Of a stretch of DNA of 64,000 bases, positions 7,853 through 17,087 are shown one piece after another. The stretch covers positions 66,958 to 130,957 of the forward strand of contig CAYVOK010000008.1 of assembly GCA_964453335.1 (NCBI GenBank), read 5' to 3'. The notes beneath the pieces were generated by a model, which saw only the letters and a program-made list of their open reading frames with translations, was not told the DNA's origin and did not search any database. The DNA is from VGBO01 sp964453335. Lineage in GTDB: Bacteria; Actinomycetota; Acidimicrobiia; Acidimicrobiales; CAIXPF01. Every line of letters starts with the position of its first letter. Within the stretch, counting starts at the first letter, position 1. Both the position numbers and the translations under genes were made by a program.

Positions 7853-10807
7853 CTTAATGGTTTTTACTGCCCTATCTAGTATATCTGACGTAAACCAATT
7901 GGTCTCACAGGCTACTTCAACAAGTTTTAGCGCTGTACCAATACATTCACGAAGCTGAGTATAATTACCACCAACTAAACTAATATATTCCCCAAGTTCA
8001 TTACTACTATCAAATAAATCTAGGCAATCTACTATACCAGCGGCATTGAATCTTACGCATTTATTAGTTGCTCCATGATAGTTGTCTCCAATAAACAAAG
8101 ACGCTGGTATACCGTCATTATCTGAAAATGATGACCTGTTAATGTATACACAAAACAAATCTAGGTCACTGTCAGATTGACTATCTGGTAGAGTTAAGAA
8201 ATCAAACTCAGCAGAATCTTCAGGTTTCTGTGCAGAAGGGTATCTGAAGAATTGGTTAACTATAATAGTGTTCATGCCATACGCTGTGTATATTCTCTGG
8301 GCGATTGAAAGAACTATAGCAGCTCTATTCTTAAGTACTTCACGTATTGATACGTCAAAGCTATGTACACCGCTAAGGCTATAATCACTAGGCTCTTCGC
8401 CATCAATACAAGTAACCTTATATGATATAACTTTGTCTAGTATAACAGAGGTATAACGTGGAGTGACACCTCCTTGTATATGCTCGTACATATTACATAG
8501 CTTACCCATTACTGAGGTAACTTTATCTAAGCTAGAGGTATTAAATACTGGACTAAACGACCAGAACCCAGCAGATCTTAAATATTTATCAAAAACACAT
8601 CCCGAGAAATCAAGTACTGGTACGCATCTAGGATTTTTATGAGACATACTGCCACCAGATGAGGATATAGTCTCCAGGTGCATTCTAACGCCTTCAAAAG
8701 CTATAACAGACGTAAATATATCTTTCATAGAGTCTACTTTGTGTAGTCCTACTGCTTTTAGTAGCAGTGTTATATCTTTAGCTCGTTCTTCAGGTAAAGT
8801 TATGTTAACCACGCTGGTCTTTTTTGCTTTGCTTAGTACCTCTGAAGTAGCCATTATGCACGATTCTTTTCTAGGGTATATAGCAGAAGAAGCAGGGTAT
8901 CCAGCTATTCTGTATAGATCTACATAGGTTCTTGGAAGTATGGATTCCCCGGCTCCGTAGGAGAATCTCCAAGTTTTCATGAAGTAGCTAGAGTCCTTTG
9001 TCTTCAGGGATTTCAGAACTTTATTTAGTCTAGTATCTTGAGACTTAGTAAACATTTCTGAGGATTGGCGCAACACGTGTTGACTACTTATTATTATATG
9101 CCCAGGTATACGGCAATTTTTTGGTAGCCCTTTTATTGGGCTTCTGAACCCAAGATCTGGTCTTCTGATATACTCTGTACTATATTGCTGCGCTATATCT
9201 CTGTCTTTTTGGTAATCCTCAGAGGTGCAAACCTTCTTAAGGTATTCATAGTGCTTTGTAAAATTAGCCATCTCTAAGCTATGCATTGACATAGCTGTTT
9301 TTCTTACTTTTCCAGGCTCAAATAGATTAGCTAATGTAGAGTCAACAGACTCTGTAAGATAATTTAATACCCCAGATTTTGTTATAGCTTCAGCTGAAGC
9401 ATACCCAGCTACACAGGTATTATAAGTACTAGCTATTGAGTTAATAAAGTGTGCTATGCTTAGTCTAAACAACGGATAGAAGCACTTTTTACCATCCACA
9501 GTTGTGTAGTATATATCCCTTGTCAGCACATCTGCATCATTCTGGGTTTTGATAGGAATTGTAATGTCCTGCGCAACATTAGATGCAGACCATTGAGCTC
9601 CGTGAGTGCAGTCTTTTGGGCTATTAGCTATAGCAAATATAGTCCACATGCTAATAAGATCTTCTCCTATAGACCATGCGCCAGAAGAATCGTAGTCAGA
9701 TGGTAATCGTCCCTGTGATCCCCCTAGCTGAGCGGAACTTAATATACGTGAATTTAATTCACGTAATTCTTTTATGGCGCACACAGCCTCGTATGCATAT
9801 TCTTCAGCTCGGCAGGTATCAACAAGAGAGTTACTGTAGTATGTGCAGGAGTACACACTTCTATTAGTTGTGTTCTGTGGGTAGCTAACTGAGGTGTTAA
9901 ATAATAGTGAACGGTACTTACTAAAAGGAATTTTTAGGGATTCCTCAGACTCGTAATAAGATACGAAGCTGCTAAGGCATATATAGTTTGGAGTATACCC
10001 ATACATATGGGTGGCCAGTATCTTTCTCCAATAGCTTAATCCTACTCCAAGTACCGCTTCTGCTTTTTCTTTAGAACCTATACAGATAAGGCTAACAGTA
10101 TCAGGGTAAGAGGCTAGCGCATAAGCTATAAGAATATCTTTCATACTTGACCCAAGGCTAATGTCAATATCTTCATAGTAAGCTAAGCCAGTTACTGATA
10201 GCATTCTTGTGGATATATAAGCAAGCATATACTCATCTGTCTCTTTATCTAGAGACAGATCTCCAAGTCTTGAGTATGCATCTTCGAGAGCCCTTATATA
10301 AGTATCGTCTTGGTTGTACCCAAAATACTCATAATCTCTTCTACACACTAGAGAGGCATCATTGCAGAAGGTGCTGGTAAAGGGTGACCATTCACTATGT
10401 GGTGCAAATACTCTGCTTCTATCACCGTTGCCTGTAGAGCAGGCTATTCTAGTATTAGAAGCAAACGAAAGGGCTACCTTAGCTAGAAGTATCTGCAGCA
10501 GTATCCTACCTTTAAATCTATTAAAGTACTTACTTACATATTCAGATGTTATCATATAAGTTTTTGTGGACCACAGATAATTCTGCACAGCATTTTCATC
10601 TAATGATGGACTAGACGCATTCTTAAGTATGTTAAAAGTAGATCTTACAACATTGGCTTTATCATCCGCTGTAAGATATACGTATACAGTAGTACTACCA
10701 AGTGTTGCAGATACTTGGCTAACGTTGTCTGTTTCAATAGACACGGACCCATCCTCTGATATACATATGGCTGCTAGAGCGTTATCCTTATATTCTTGTA
10801 TACTCAT
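7829..10807 (-). CDS. Large protein of unknown function (992 aa)
   Basis: I do not recognise this protein. Its start overlaps the stop of the 93-residue gene upstream (ATGA), so the two are coupled. It is rich in Ser, Tyr and Cys, mixes helices and strands throughout, and has no visible Walker, nuclease or protease motif. A C-terminal stretch contains FCVYINRSSFSDND and GDNYHGATNKCVRFNAAG. It lies in the block with the 1215-residue protein, the reverse transcriptase and the 385-residue protein, which run in the same direction with short gaps. It could be a virion protein, an enzyme of a new type or part of a reverse-transcriptase-linked system. None of these can be chosen from sequence. Confidence 0.6.
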   Translation of the reverse strand: MSIQEYKDNALAAICISEDGSVSIETDNVSQVSATLGSTTVYVYLTADDKANVVRSTFNILKNASSPSLDENAVQNYLWSTKTYMITSEYVSKYFNRFKGRILLQILLAKVALSFASNTRIACSTGNGDRSRVFAPHSEWSPFTSTFCNDASLVCRRDYEYFGYNQDDTYIRALEDAYSRLGDLSLDKETDEYMLAYISTRMLSVTGLAYYEDIDISLGSSMKDILIAYALASYPDTVSLICIGSKEKAEAVLGVGLSYWRKILATHMYGYTPNYICLSSFVSYYESEESLKIPFSKYRSLLFNTSVSYPQNTTNRSVYSCTYYSNSLVDTCRAEEYAYEAVCAIKELRELNSRILSSAQLGGSQGRLPSDYDSSGAWSIGEDLISMWTIFAIANSPKDCTHGAQWSASNVAQDITIPIKTQNDADVLTRDIYYTTVDGKKCFYPLFRLSIAHFINSIASTYNTCVAGYASAEAITKSGVLNYLTESVDSTLANLFEPGKVRKTAMSMHSLEMANFTKHYEYLKKVCTSEDYQKDRDIAQQYSTEYIRRPDLGFRSPIKGLPKNCRIPGHIIISSQHVLRQSSEMFTKSQDTRLNKVLKSLKTKDSSYFMKTWRFSYGAGESILPRTYVDLYRIAGYPASSAIYPRKESCIMATSEVLSKAKKTSVVNITLPEERAKDITLLLKAVGLHKVDSMKDIFTSVIAFEGVRMHLETISSSGGSMSHKNPRCVPVLDFSGCVFDKYLRSAGFWSFSPVFNTSSLDKVTSVMGKLCNMYEHIQGGVTPRYTSVILDKVISYKVTCIDGEEPSDYSLSGVHSFDVSIREVLKNRAAIVLSIAQRIYTAYGMNTIIVNQFFRYPSAQKPEDSAEFDFLTLPDSQSDSDLDLFCVYINRSSFSDNDGIPASLFIGDNYHGATNKCVRFNAAGIVDCLDLFDSSNELGEYISLVGGNYTQLRECIGTALKLVEVACETNWFTSDILDRAVKTIKSKLLGLS

Positions 10808-11085
10808 TTTCTATCTCCAACATTCGTTCTAATTTTCTTTGCACTAGGCGAAGAGTTACTATTTGGAGCTACCTTATTATCTTTTTCTACCTCAGATAGT
10901 ATTGCAGAAACTTGATGCACTGGTACAGGTAGTACCATTGAGAACATTTCCTCACCTTCAGTATCGACTGCGGTACAGTCTAGCTCAGCTATACCAAAAC
11001 TAGAGCAGCTAGAGTAGTCTATTGAGTTTATTCTTAGTCTACAGTTGGATATATAAGGTAAAATTTTGCTAAGAGTTGTAATCAT
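10804..11085 (-). CDS. Small protein of unknown function
   Basis: A 93-residue protein with an ATG at 11085 and AAGG upstream. It is beta-rich at the N-terminus (LPYISNCRLRINSIDYSSC), has a helix with VHQVSAILSEVEKDNK, and ends with a basic tail (SAKKIRTNVGDRK). It overlaps the start of the 992-residue gene by four bases, and the 1215-residue gene ends about 50 bp upstream. The small size and coupling suggest a partner or accessory subunit of the large downstream protein. Function unknown. Confidence 0.5.
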   Translation of the reverse strand: MITTLSKILPYISNCRLRINSIDYSSCSSFGIAELDCTAVDTEGEEMFSMVLPVPVHQVSAILSEVEKDNKVAPNSNSSPSAKKIRTNVGDRK

Positions 11086-11134
11086 TTGTTTAACGCCTTG
11101 TGTAGAATTGGTTGTGTATTAGTACTTATACTTA

Positions 11135-14100
11135 CTATACATGTGCCCCTGATACTATATTAATGCATCTATTTAACACAGAGTGCCTGTGTGCGGAGAT
11201 GATTCTATCTCTAGCATACGCTAGCTTTAGAAATTGACGTGACATGGCTACGTTTATTCTGACAGAATCCATGGTAGGCATGAATATAGTTCCCAAGAAC
11301 TTAGAATAGTTTTTATGATACCCCCATCTTTCCTTCTCAGTTATAGATATAGGTATGTTTAGTGACTTTGAGTCTGGCATGTAGCTAGCAGCGCTTGTAG
11401 TGCCAGACCTGGACAGTAACTTGTCTACAATAATACCATGTTCATTATATATTACGGCGCATACAGGTAATCTGTACGCTGATACTTTTACTCTTACTTT
11501 ACCAGACTCATACAGCTTTCCATACGCTAGATTCAGAGAATTAGAGTTCCCTCCTGTCCTTGATATAATAGAATACGCAGAGACTGGATCCCCTGGAACA
11601 GATGACTGAATCATGCTTCGTAATACAGCTACACTATCACTAGTATTAGCTTCTATTGCGCAACTAGCCTTAACTTGATTAAGTATGTTATCCACAATGG
11701 CTTTGTAGGAGTCGTTACTTAGCTTATGACATAAAGACTCTATTTCTTCGCTATTTTTGAATGTGTTTGCTTTAGTGTCTATATAGGTCTTAACTGGTGT
11801 TACTGGAACATATTTTATTTTCCCATTGACACAATCTAGGTGCATAACTTTTATTCTAGACCCAGATTTTTTGGATTTATCTGATCTATAAGATTCAAAC
11901 AAAATGTGGCAGTTATCAGTACTGAACTTATCGTCAGATCTGTCTTCAACAAATTTAGTTATAAGTGTGCTTGAGTTTGCAAAATTCTCGTAGCCATTTA
12001 GAGTAACTAAAACAGGAACATTATGTGGATCTGGTTTTGAATAACCTGAGTTATTAGCTAGCGTATCTCGTATCTTACGATCGTTAGGTGCTAGTCTATT
12101 TGGACCAGCATAGCAAGTAGTAAGAATAGAGTCTACAAGACTAGATGCTGGCGGAGTTAATTTTATAGTACCCATAGACGTGTGATGTGCCCCAAAATTC
12201 CAGGCAGTCATAGCATCTCTTAATACCCAAGACATGCTTTGGTTAATCATAGATGATATGTTATCTGCTCTCTTGGTTACAACCTTGCTATCAGTAGTAT
12301 AAGATATCTCAATCCTGCTACAGTCTACTAGCTCTGATATATTACTTGTCGATAGGTTACTTCTATTTTCTACAGCAGAGGATGAGACTAACCCAATGCC
12401 TGGATATATCTTAAGAATAGTATTGTATGTCTGGGCGGCTTCACTTGAATTACCAAAGCCTGCAGTTTTTGAGTCAAAGTAACTAACTAGCCCAGCGTTA
12501 GCTGTTATATATAGATATTTACTCAAGCATTTTTTATCAAGAACTGGTTTCCTCATTGCTGCCAATGAATCAAGCATACTCCTGTTAACTATAGAGTCAG
12601 CTGTAAATCCATCTTCTAGAAACCAGTATTGAATCTTTAGACTGCTAGGTTTACTGTTTTGAGGTATCTCATCAGTGGCTTTGTCAGAGTTAAAGTACCT
12701 ACCAAGATATCTACTTGTATCAACACCCGATATATTATTGCTATTACCAGAAACAGCTATATAGCCGGAGTCTGACATAGCTTTTCCTTGGCCAATGCTA
12801 CCTAGTGGTGTTATAACACTGGCTAGAGCTACGTCTAGATCAACATATAATGACTTATACACTGAGTTGCCATACGACGAACTACGCGCCATAGATAATC
12901 TTACGAGCCACCCAGAAGTACTTTTATCTCTTGGCACTAAAATATTATTAAGACCTATAGGGCTATTTTTAGAATACCAACAAAATTCGTGTCTAGTTAA
13001 GAACTTATAATCTTTTGTAATAGTCTCTTCAGAGCGTTTATTTAGTGGATTTCTAACCCCTTCAGCAAAATGGTACCCCATTGATTTACCATCTACATAG
13101 GTCTCTACTCTATCTAGAGTGTTACTAACTAGTCTTTGGAACGTAGCTCCTGATTTAATTAACAGGTCTTCGTGAGTTATATCAGTAACAATTAAGTGGT
13201 CACATATCCAGTTGTTAAATTTAATTAGATATATTTTAGAACCAGGTAAATAAAATATACTCTTGTATATTTTAGCATTATTTTTGTATTCAGATTCAAT
13301 ATACTTAATGGTACTAGTTATTGATTTCTCAAGCTCGGCTCCTATTTCTGACTCTGAGCTAATCAAATGTTTGCCAGATAGCTTATCCTTAGAACCAGTA
13401 GTATCTGGCAGAAACTCTCTGCAGCGATGATTTATCTTACCCCTATTAACTTCTAAGCAAGGATTTTTAAGCATACAGTTATCGCAATATTCTTTTCGGA
13501 ACTCAGTCGCTAGTTTTCTATTATCTGACAAACTTTTCCAGTGTAATGAGTTGGACTCTATTGACTTATCGCTCAGGTCTACCTCCATTACATCAACGCT
13601 TCTGAATGCATTAGATAGTAACTCATCTGCTGGCACACATCTTGATGGCTTTATATATGTGAACCCAAGTGTTGATAGGCTGCTAATAATATTCTTAATT
13701 ACTTCTTCTACTAGTTCTTCCGATATTAGGTTAGTTGTTGTAACATGCCTTTGCAACGCATTCCAAACAGCAGGAGTAGTTATAACTTCTTTACCAAAAG
13801 CATTAAGAAGAGGCTTTGCGCTAGATTTTCTTTCTTTCTCTATTATGCTGTACGCATTAACAGTGAAGTGCCTAAATGGATTAAGTAAGTCGCTGTTATC
13901 TACCAGATTATGCTCTTTGGCTAAACTCTCGTAACAATTACCTAGAACTTTAGGGCAGGAAAAACAGCTAGTTATTACGGCTGGTTCTTCGCATTCCGAG
14001 AATAGCTGAGCCAATAAGTTATCTACTTTAATAGCCCCGTTTGCTTCATCCCTAGCATATATACTTGAGAATAAATTACTTGCTTTAACAAGTACCATAT

Positions 14101-14782
14101 TAGGGTTAACAACTAATATAACAGTGTCTTCCTCAGTTGTGTAATTACGGTCTGACTTTTCAGAGATTAAAGAATTAAGCGCAGACTTTATTTTTTGGGA
14201 GTCAATATTTATTACACCAATTCCGCCTGGGTTAGGTTTATTATACATCGGCTTGTAGCTTTGTATAGCGGCGGATGTGGAGAACATACGTGATACTAGA
14301 TTAGAGTAAGTAGAGCCAAGATTAGAGTCAACTAGTAGTTTAGCCACTTCGTCAAATGTCTCTACACCATACTTATTCTTAAGATAATCTGCAGGTAGAT
14401 CTTTTAGATCTGTCTGAGCCTTAGCTATAGCTGATACCAAGTAAGTGCCAAGCAGTAGTGTACTAACTCTATTAAGATATCTTACCCAGTCCTTAGCTTT
14501 TATGGTGGCTATAATTGGGCATTCAGTTAGCTCAAATAAACCGGCAGCTAGTTTCTGTGAGTCTTTCTCAAGACAGCATACATGAATAACATCTAGGGGA
14601 GCGGCCATAAGTTCTAGGCCTGGGTTCTCTACTAAGGCTTTTTCTAGATCAGAAGTAGCTACGTTAAACACAAGGTTATCGCTTGAACCTTTACCCATAA
14701 TTTCATTGTTAACAACTATACTAGCTGCTGTTTGAGCCACTGCTAATTCTTGTCTAATGTCTATAACTGTGAATTTCTGCAT
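11135..14782 (-). CDS. Very large protein of unknown function (1215 aa) with a cysteine cluster
   Basis: I do not recognise this protein. The start at 14782 has AGGAG eight bases upstream and lies just after the reverse-transcriptase stop, so the two are probably co-transcribed and co-translated. A cysteine cluster occurs near residue 430: YCDNCMLKNPC followed by a fourth Cys in NHRCREF (C-x2-C-x4-C-x10-C), which looks like a metal or iron-sulfur site. Another Cys group (CFSCPKVLGNC) lies near residue 270. The rest is mixed alpha/beta with no nuclease, ATPase or polymerase motif I can identify. Immediate linkage to a reverse transcriptase makes it a candidate partner protein. Confidence 0.6.
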   Translation of the reverse strand: MQKFTVIDIRQELAVAQTAASIVVNNEIMGKGSSDNLVFNVATSDLEKALVENPGLELMAAPLDVIHVCCLEKDSQKLAAGLFELTECPIIATIKAKDWVRYLNRVSTLLLGTYLVSAIAKAQTDLKDLPADYLKNKYGVETFDEVAKLLVDSNLGSTYSNLVSRMFSTSAAIQSYKPMYNKPNPGGIGVINIDSQKIKSALNSLISEKSDRNYTTEEDTVILVVNPNMVLVKASNLFSSIYARDEANGAIKVDNLLAQLFSECEEPAVITSCFSCPKVLGNCYESLAKEHNLVDNSDLLNPFRHFTVNAYSIIEKERKSSAKPLLNAFGKEVITTPAVWNALQRHVTTTNLISEELVEEVIKNIISSLSTLGFTYIKPSRCVPADELLSNAFRSVDVMEVDLSDKSIESNSLHWKSLSDNRKLATEFRKEYCDNCMLKNPCLEVNRGKINHRCREFLPDTTGSKDKLSGKHLISSESEIGAELEKSITSTIKYIESEYKNNAKIYKSIFYLPGSKIYLIKFNNWICDHLIVTDITHEDLLIKSGATFQRLVSNTLDRVETYVDGKSMGYHFAEGVRNPLNKRSEETITKDYKFLTRHEFCWYSKNSPIGLNNILVPRDKSTSGWLVRLSMARSSSYGNSVYKSLYVDLDVALASVITPLGSIGQGKAMSDSGYIAVSGNSNNISGVDTSRYLGRYFNSDKATDEIPQNSKPSSLKIQYWFLEDGFTADSIVNRSMLDSLAAMRKPVLDKKCLSKYLYITANAGLVSYFDSKTAGFGNSSEAAQTYNTILKIYPGIGLVSSSAVENRSNLSTSNISELVDCSRIEISYTTDSKVVTKRADNISSMINQSMSWVLRDAMTAWNFGAHHTSMGTIKLTPPASSLVDSILTTCYAGPNRLAPNDRKIRDTLANNSGYSKPDPHNVPVLVTLNGYENFANSSTLITKFVEDRSDDKFSTDNCHILFESYRSDKSKKSGSRIKVMHLDCVNGKIKYVPVTPVKTYIDTKANTFKNSEEIESLCHKLSNDSYKAIVDNILNQVKASCAIEANTSDSVAVLRSMIQSSVPGDPVSAYSIISRTGGNSNSLNLAYGKLYESGKVRVKVSAYRLPVCAVIYNEHGIIVDKLLSRSGTTSAASYMPDSKSLNIPISITEKERWGYHKNYSKFLGTIFMPTMDSVRINVAMSRQFLKLAYARDRIISAHRHSVLNRCINIVSGAHV

Positions 14783-14785
14783 TTT

Positions 14786-15859
14786 TTATTCTCCTAGGTT
14801 TAGGGGCAAAATACTGCGGTACTTATCTATTACTGAGCAGGCCTTAGAGTATAGATCTTTTAGCTTTGTTACTCTATGGGATTCAGACATTTGTACGTAA
14901 TACGCTAGCTTACCTTTTAAGCTAAGCTCTAACTTATGTATAGTTGAGGTGTCTACTCCTAAAGTGATCAGTAATTTAAGAGTATTTAATATGTTACTGC
15001 TGTCCGCTTTAGATATGTTAAATAACGCAGAACACATTTTCCTATACTCATCTCTTTGTATAGATACTGCAGTTCCATTAACAACCATACCAAGTAACTT
15101 TTGTCTTCTATACTTAGGCATAACCCTAAATTTGTGAGTTCTCCATCCACTAGCAGATAGAGCTGACTGGATCTTCTTTAGTAGGGAATAGCCTATAAAA
15201 TCCCCCTGTAAACTTACGTATATATTATCTGAGTAGCGGATATATTTAAATGCACCAGGTACGTCAGAGTTGCATACTTCATTTACTATTGGATCAAGAT
15301 ACTTAGCTGCGTATCTATTAGCTATAGCAGCTGAAGCTATTCCACCTTGAGGTAGAAATTTATACTTATCAGACACACAGCATATACATGCCATTATATA
15401 GGCTGTATCATCTGGGTATCCTTCGTCTGTAAATAGCTTCTTAACCATGCTTCTTTTTATAGAATGAAAGAAATCTTTTACGTCTAGGCCTATAACTACA
15501 TCACCGCCTAACATATCTACGCCGGCGGTTATCAGCTGCATACCCGGTTCGTAAGCTCTACTATTATCACCAGGGTCTATGTATTTGAGCACGACCTGCA
15601 CAAGCATAGCCTGTATAGATCTTAGCTGGTTACAAGGACTATATACTACTCTAATCTTTGACTTAGTAGGAACCTCAAGTTTAGTATATGGAGCTAATAC
15701 TTTAGTATACCCCAACTTCCTGGCTTCTGCAGTTGTATTGGCGGCTATATCATATGAAGCTAGTTTTTTTAACCAGCAGAGTGTTTTGTATTCTATACCC
15801 AATTGGTTTGCCAGTACTTTAGGGGTAACTAGAGAGTTTTGGTTTTTTATAGATTCCAT
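14786..15859 (-). CDS. Retron-like reverse transcriptase with YSDN active-site motif
   Basis: A 357-residue reverse transcriptase that would copy RNA into cDNA. From the ATG at 15859 (AAGGAAGG upstream, two bases from the preceding stop) the canonical blocks appear in order: motif A LDVKDFFHSI (Asp126, Asp129), motif B LPQGGIASAAIANRY (169-183), motif C RYSDNIYVS (Tyr209-Asn212), and RRQKLLGMVVNG (251-262), which matches the RQ-x-VTG-L-x-VN block of retron-type enzymes. The second Asp of the usual YxDD is Asn. Length fits a compact retron or Abi-type enzyme without a fused domain. Diversity-generating elements use a different motif B. No msr-msd RNA is obvious directly upstream, because the gene sits inside an operon. 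Confidence 0.8.
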   Translation of the reverse strand: MESIKNQNSLVTPKVLANQLGIEYKTLCWLKKLASYDIAANTTAEARKLGYTKVLAPYTKLEVPTKSKIRVVYSPCNQLRSIQAMLVQVVLKYIDPGDNSRAYEPGMQLITAGVDMLGGDVVIGLDVKDFFHSIKRSMVKKLFTDEGYPDDTAYIMACICCVSDKYKFLPQGGIASAAIANRYAAKYLDPIVNEVCNSDVPGAFKYIRYSDNIYVSLQGDFIGYSLLKKIQSALSASGWRTHKFRVMPKYRRQKLLGMVVNGTAVSIQRDEYRKMCSALFNISKADSSNILNTLKLLITLGVDTSTIHKLELSLKGKLAYYVQMSESHRVTKLKDLYSKACSVIDKYRSILPLNLGE

Positions 15860-15860
15860 T

Positions 15861-17018
15861 TTAATAGCCTTCCTTGCGATGCTTATATTTAACATTTATC
15901 CATGAGGTTTTACCCTTAGGGGTATACTCTACGTTATTGCACGCATATGACATAAACGTGCATCTTGGGGCAGTAGCTACTCTTCCCATAAAATTAGGGC
16001 AGTTATCGCAGGGCTTTACTACGTCGTACTCTATAGAATCTCCTCTATCAACTTGGCAATAAAATACAACCTCGTCAGCATTTATATATTCCTTAGCTTC
16101 GCTGAAATTAGAGTCCTTACTGAAAGTCCTGTCCATAGAGGAGTAGACTTTTGTATTTAGAAGTATTAGAGAATCAAATGGACTCCCACTTATAACTTTG
16201 CTAAGGCTAGAAAATGTAGCGCAGGAGTGCTTACTGTTGTTACCATTTTTTATAACAACACTATCCAACCCTTTATAATAAGCTAATGTAAGATCAGGGT
16301 CTATACCAGTGGATTTCACATAGTCACGTGTAATGGATGACATGCCAGAGAATCCAAGATAAGATGAAAATTTTGAGTTTATAGTACGGATAATCCTGAA
16401 TACCATCTCACCAGAGGTTACTTTATACCCAGAGCCAAACAGCTTCTTAGTTATATTCGATATAGACTGTCTACTAGCATATGCGTAGTTAGAATACTCA
16501 AACACGTCAGATACTTTAGAAATAGAGGTATCAAGTATAGAGAATGACTTTTTATTAGTAAGTTTATTTGTCTTAATAATTGTTGGTACTACAAGTTTAA
16601 CAGAACTATTACTAAGTAGTTCTATATCCATTGTTTGATTTCTAAGATTAAAACTAGCGTGTACATTATCCTTTGGAAGAAGAAGTCTAGAGTACTCAGC
16701 CATAGCTGTTATATACTCGGTATACGCAGTGTCAACAGCTTTAGTATTACTAGCGTATCTAGATATTCCAGTCATCTCTAGGAAATTTTCTTTAGAGAAG
16801 CCATGTCTGTAGAGTAAGTCCGTCGTACTATTATGCAATGTACTAAGAAAGTGCTGGATGAATCCATGCGCATTTACGGCTGGGTTAGATATAACCATAG
16901 CACATTTTAATCTACCTAGTAACCCCTCAAGCTCTTCATCTGAATCAAGTATATATATAGAATTAAATCCAGTGAATTTAAGCATTGAAGATAGTATTGT
17001 ATTTTCTATGACAAGCAT
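15861..17018 (-). CDS. Unknown protein preceding the reverse transcriptase, with C-terminal cysteine cluster
   Basis: A 385-residue protein with a strong GGAGG ribosome site six bases before the ATG at 17018. It ends two bases before the reverse-transcriptase start, so the pair is translated from one message. The last 60 residues hold a cysteine cluster, CDNCPNFMG, then Cys in APRCTF and YACNN (C-x2-C-x11-C-x6-C), suggesting a metal site. The remainder is mixed alpha/beta without a known motif. Close coupling suggests a function with the reverse transcriptase or with the 1215-residue protein. Confidence 0.55.
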   Translation of the reverse strand: MLVIENTILSSMLKFTGFNSIYILDSDEELEGLLGRLKCAMVISNPAVNAHGFIQHFLSTLHNSTTDLLYRHGFSKENFLEMTGISRYASNTKAVDTAYTEYITAMAEYSRLLLPKDNVHASFNLRNQTMDIELLSNSSVKLVVPTIIKTNKLTNKKSFSILDTSISKVSDVFEYSNYAYASRQSISNITKKLFGSGYKVTSGEMVFRIIRTINSKFSSYLGFSGMSSITRDYVKSTGIDPDLTLAYYKGLDSVVIKNGNNSKHSCATFSSLSKVISGSPFDSLILLNTKVYSSMDRTFSKDSNFSEAKEYINADEVVFYCQVDRGDSIEYDVVKPCDNCPNFMGRVATAPRCTFMSYACNNVEYTPKGKTSWINVKYKHRKEGY

Positions 17019-17087
17019 GTTAGCCTCCGTGTATAGAACTGATTAGTAAAAAAATACGTTACTATCTAAACTACGTATGCTTAGAAA

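Noticed and set aside
14786..15859. Reverse transcriptase as part of a diversity-generating retroelement
   Set aside because: Motif B is LPQGG of the retron type, and I found no template/variable repeat pair or accessory gene nearby. A full repeat search was not possible by eye.
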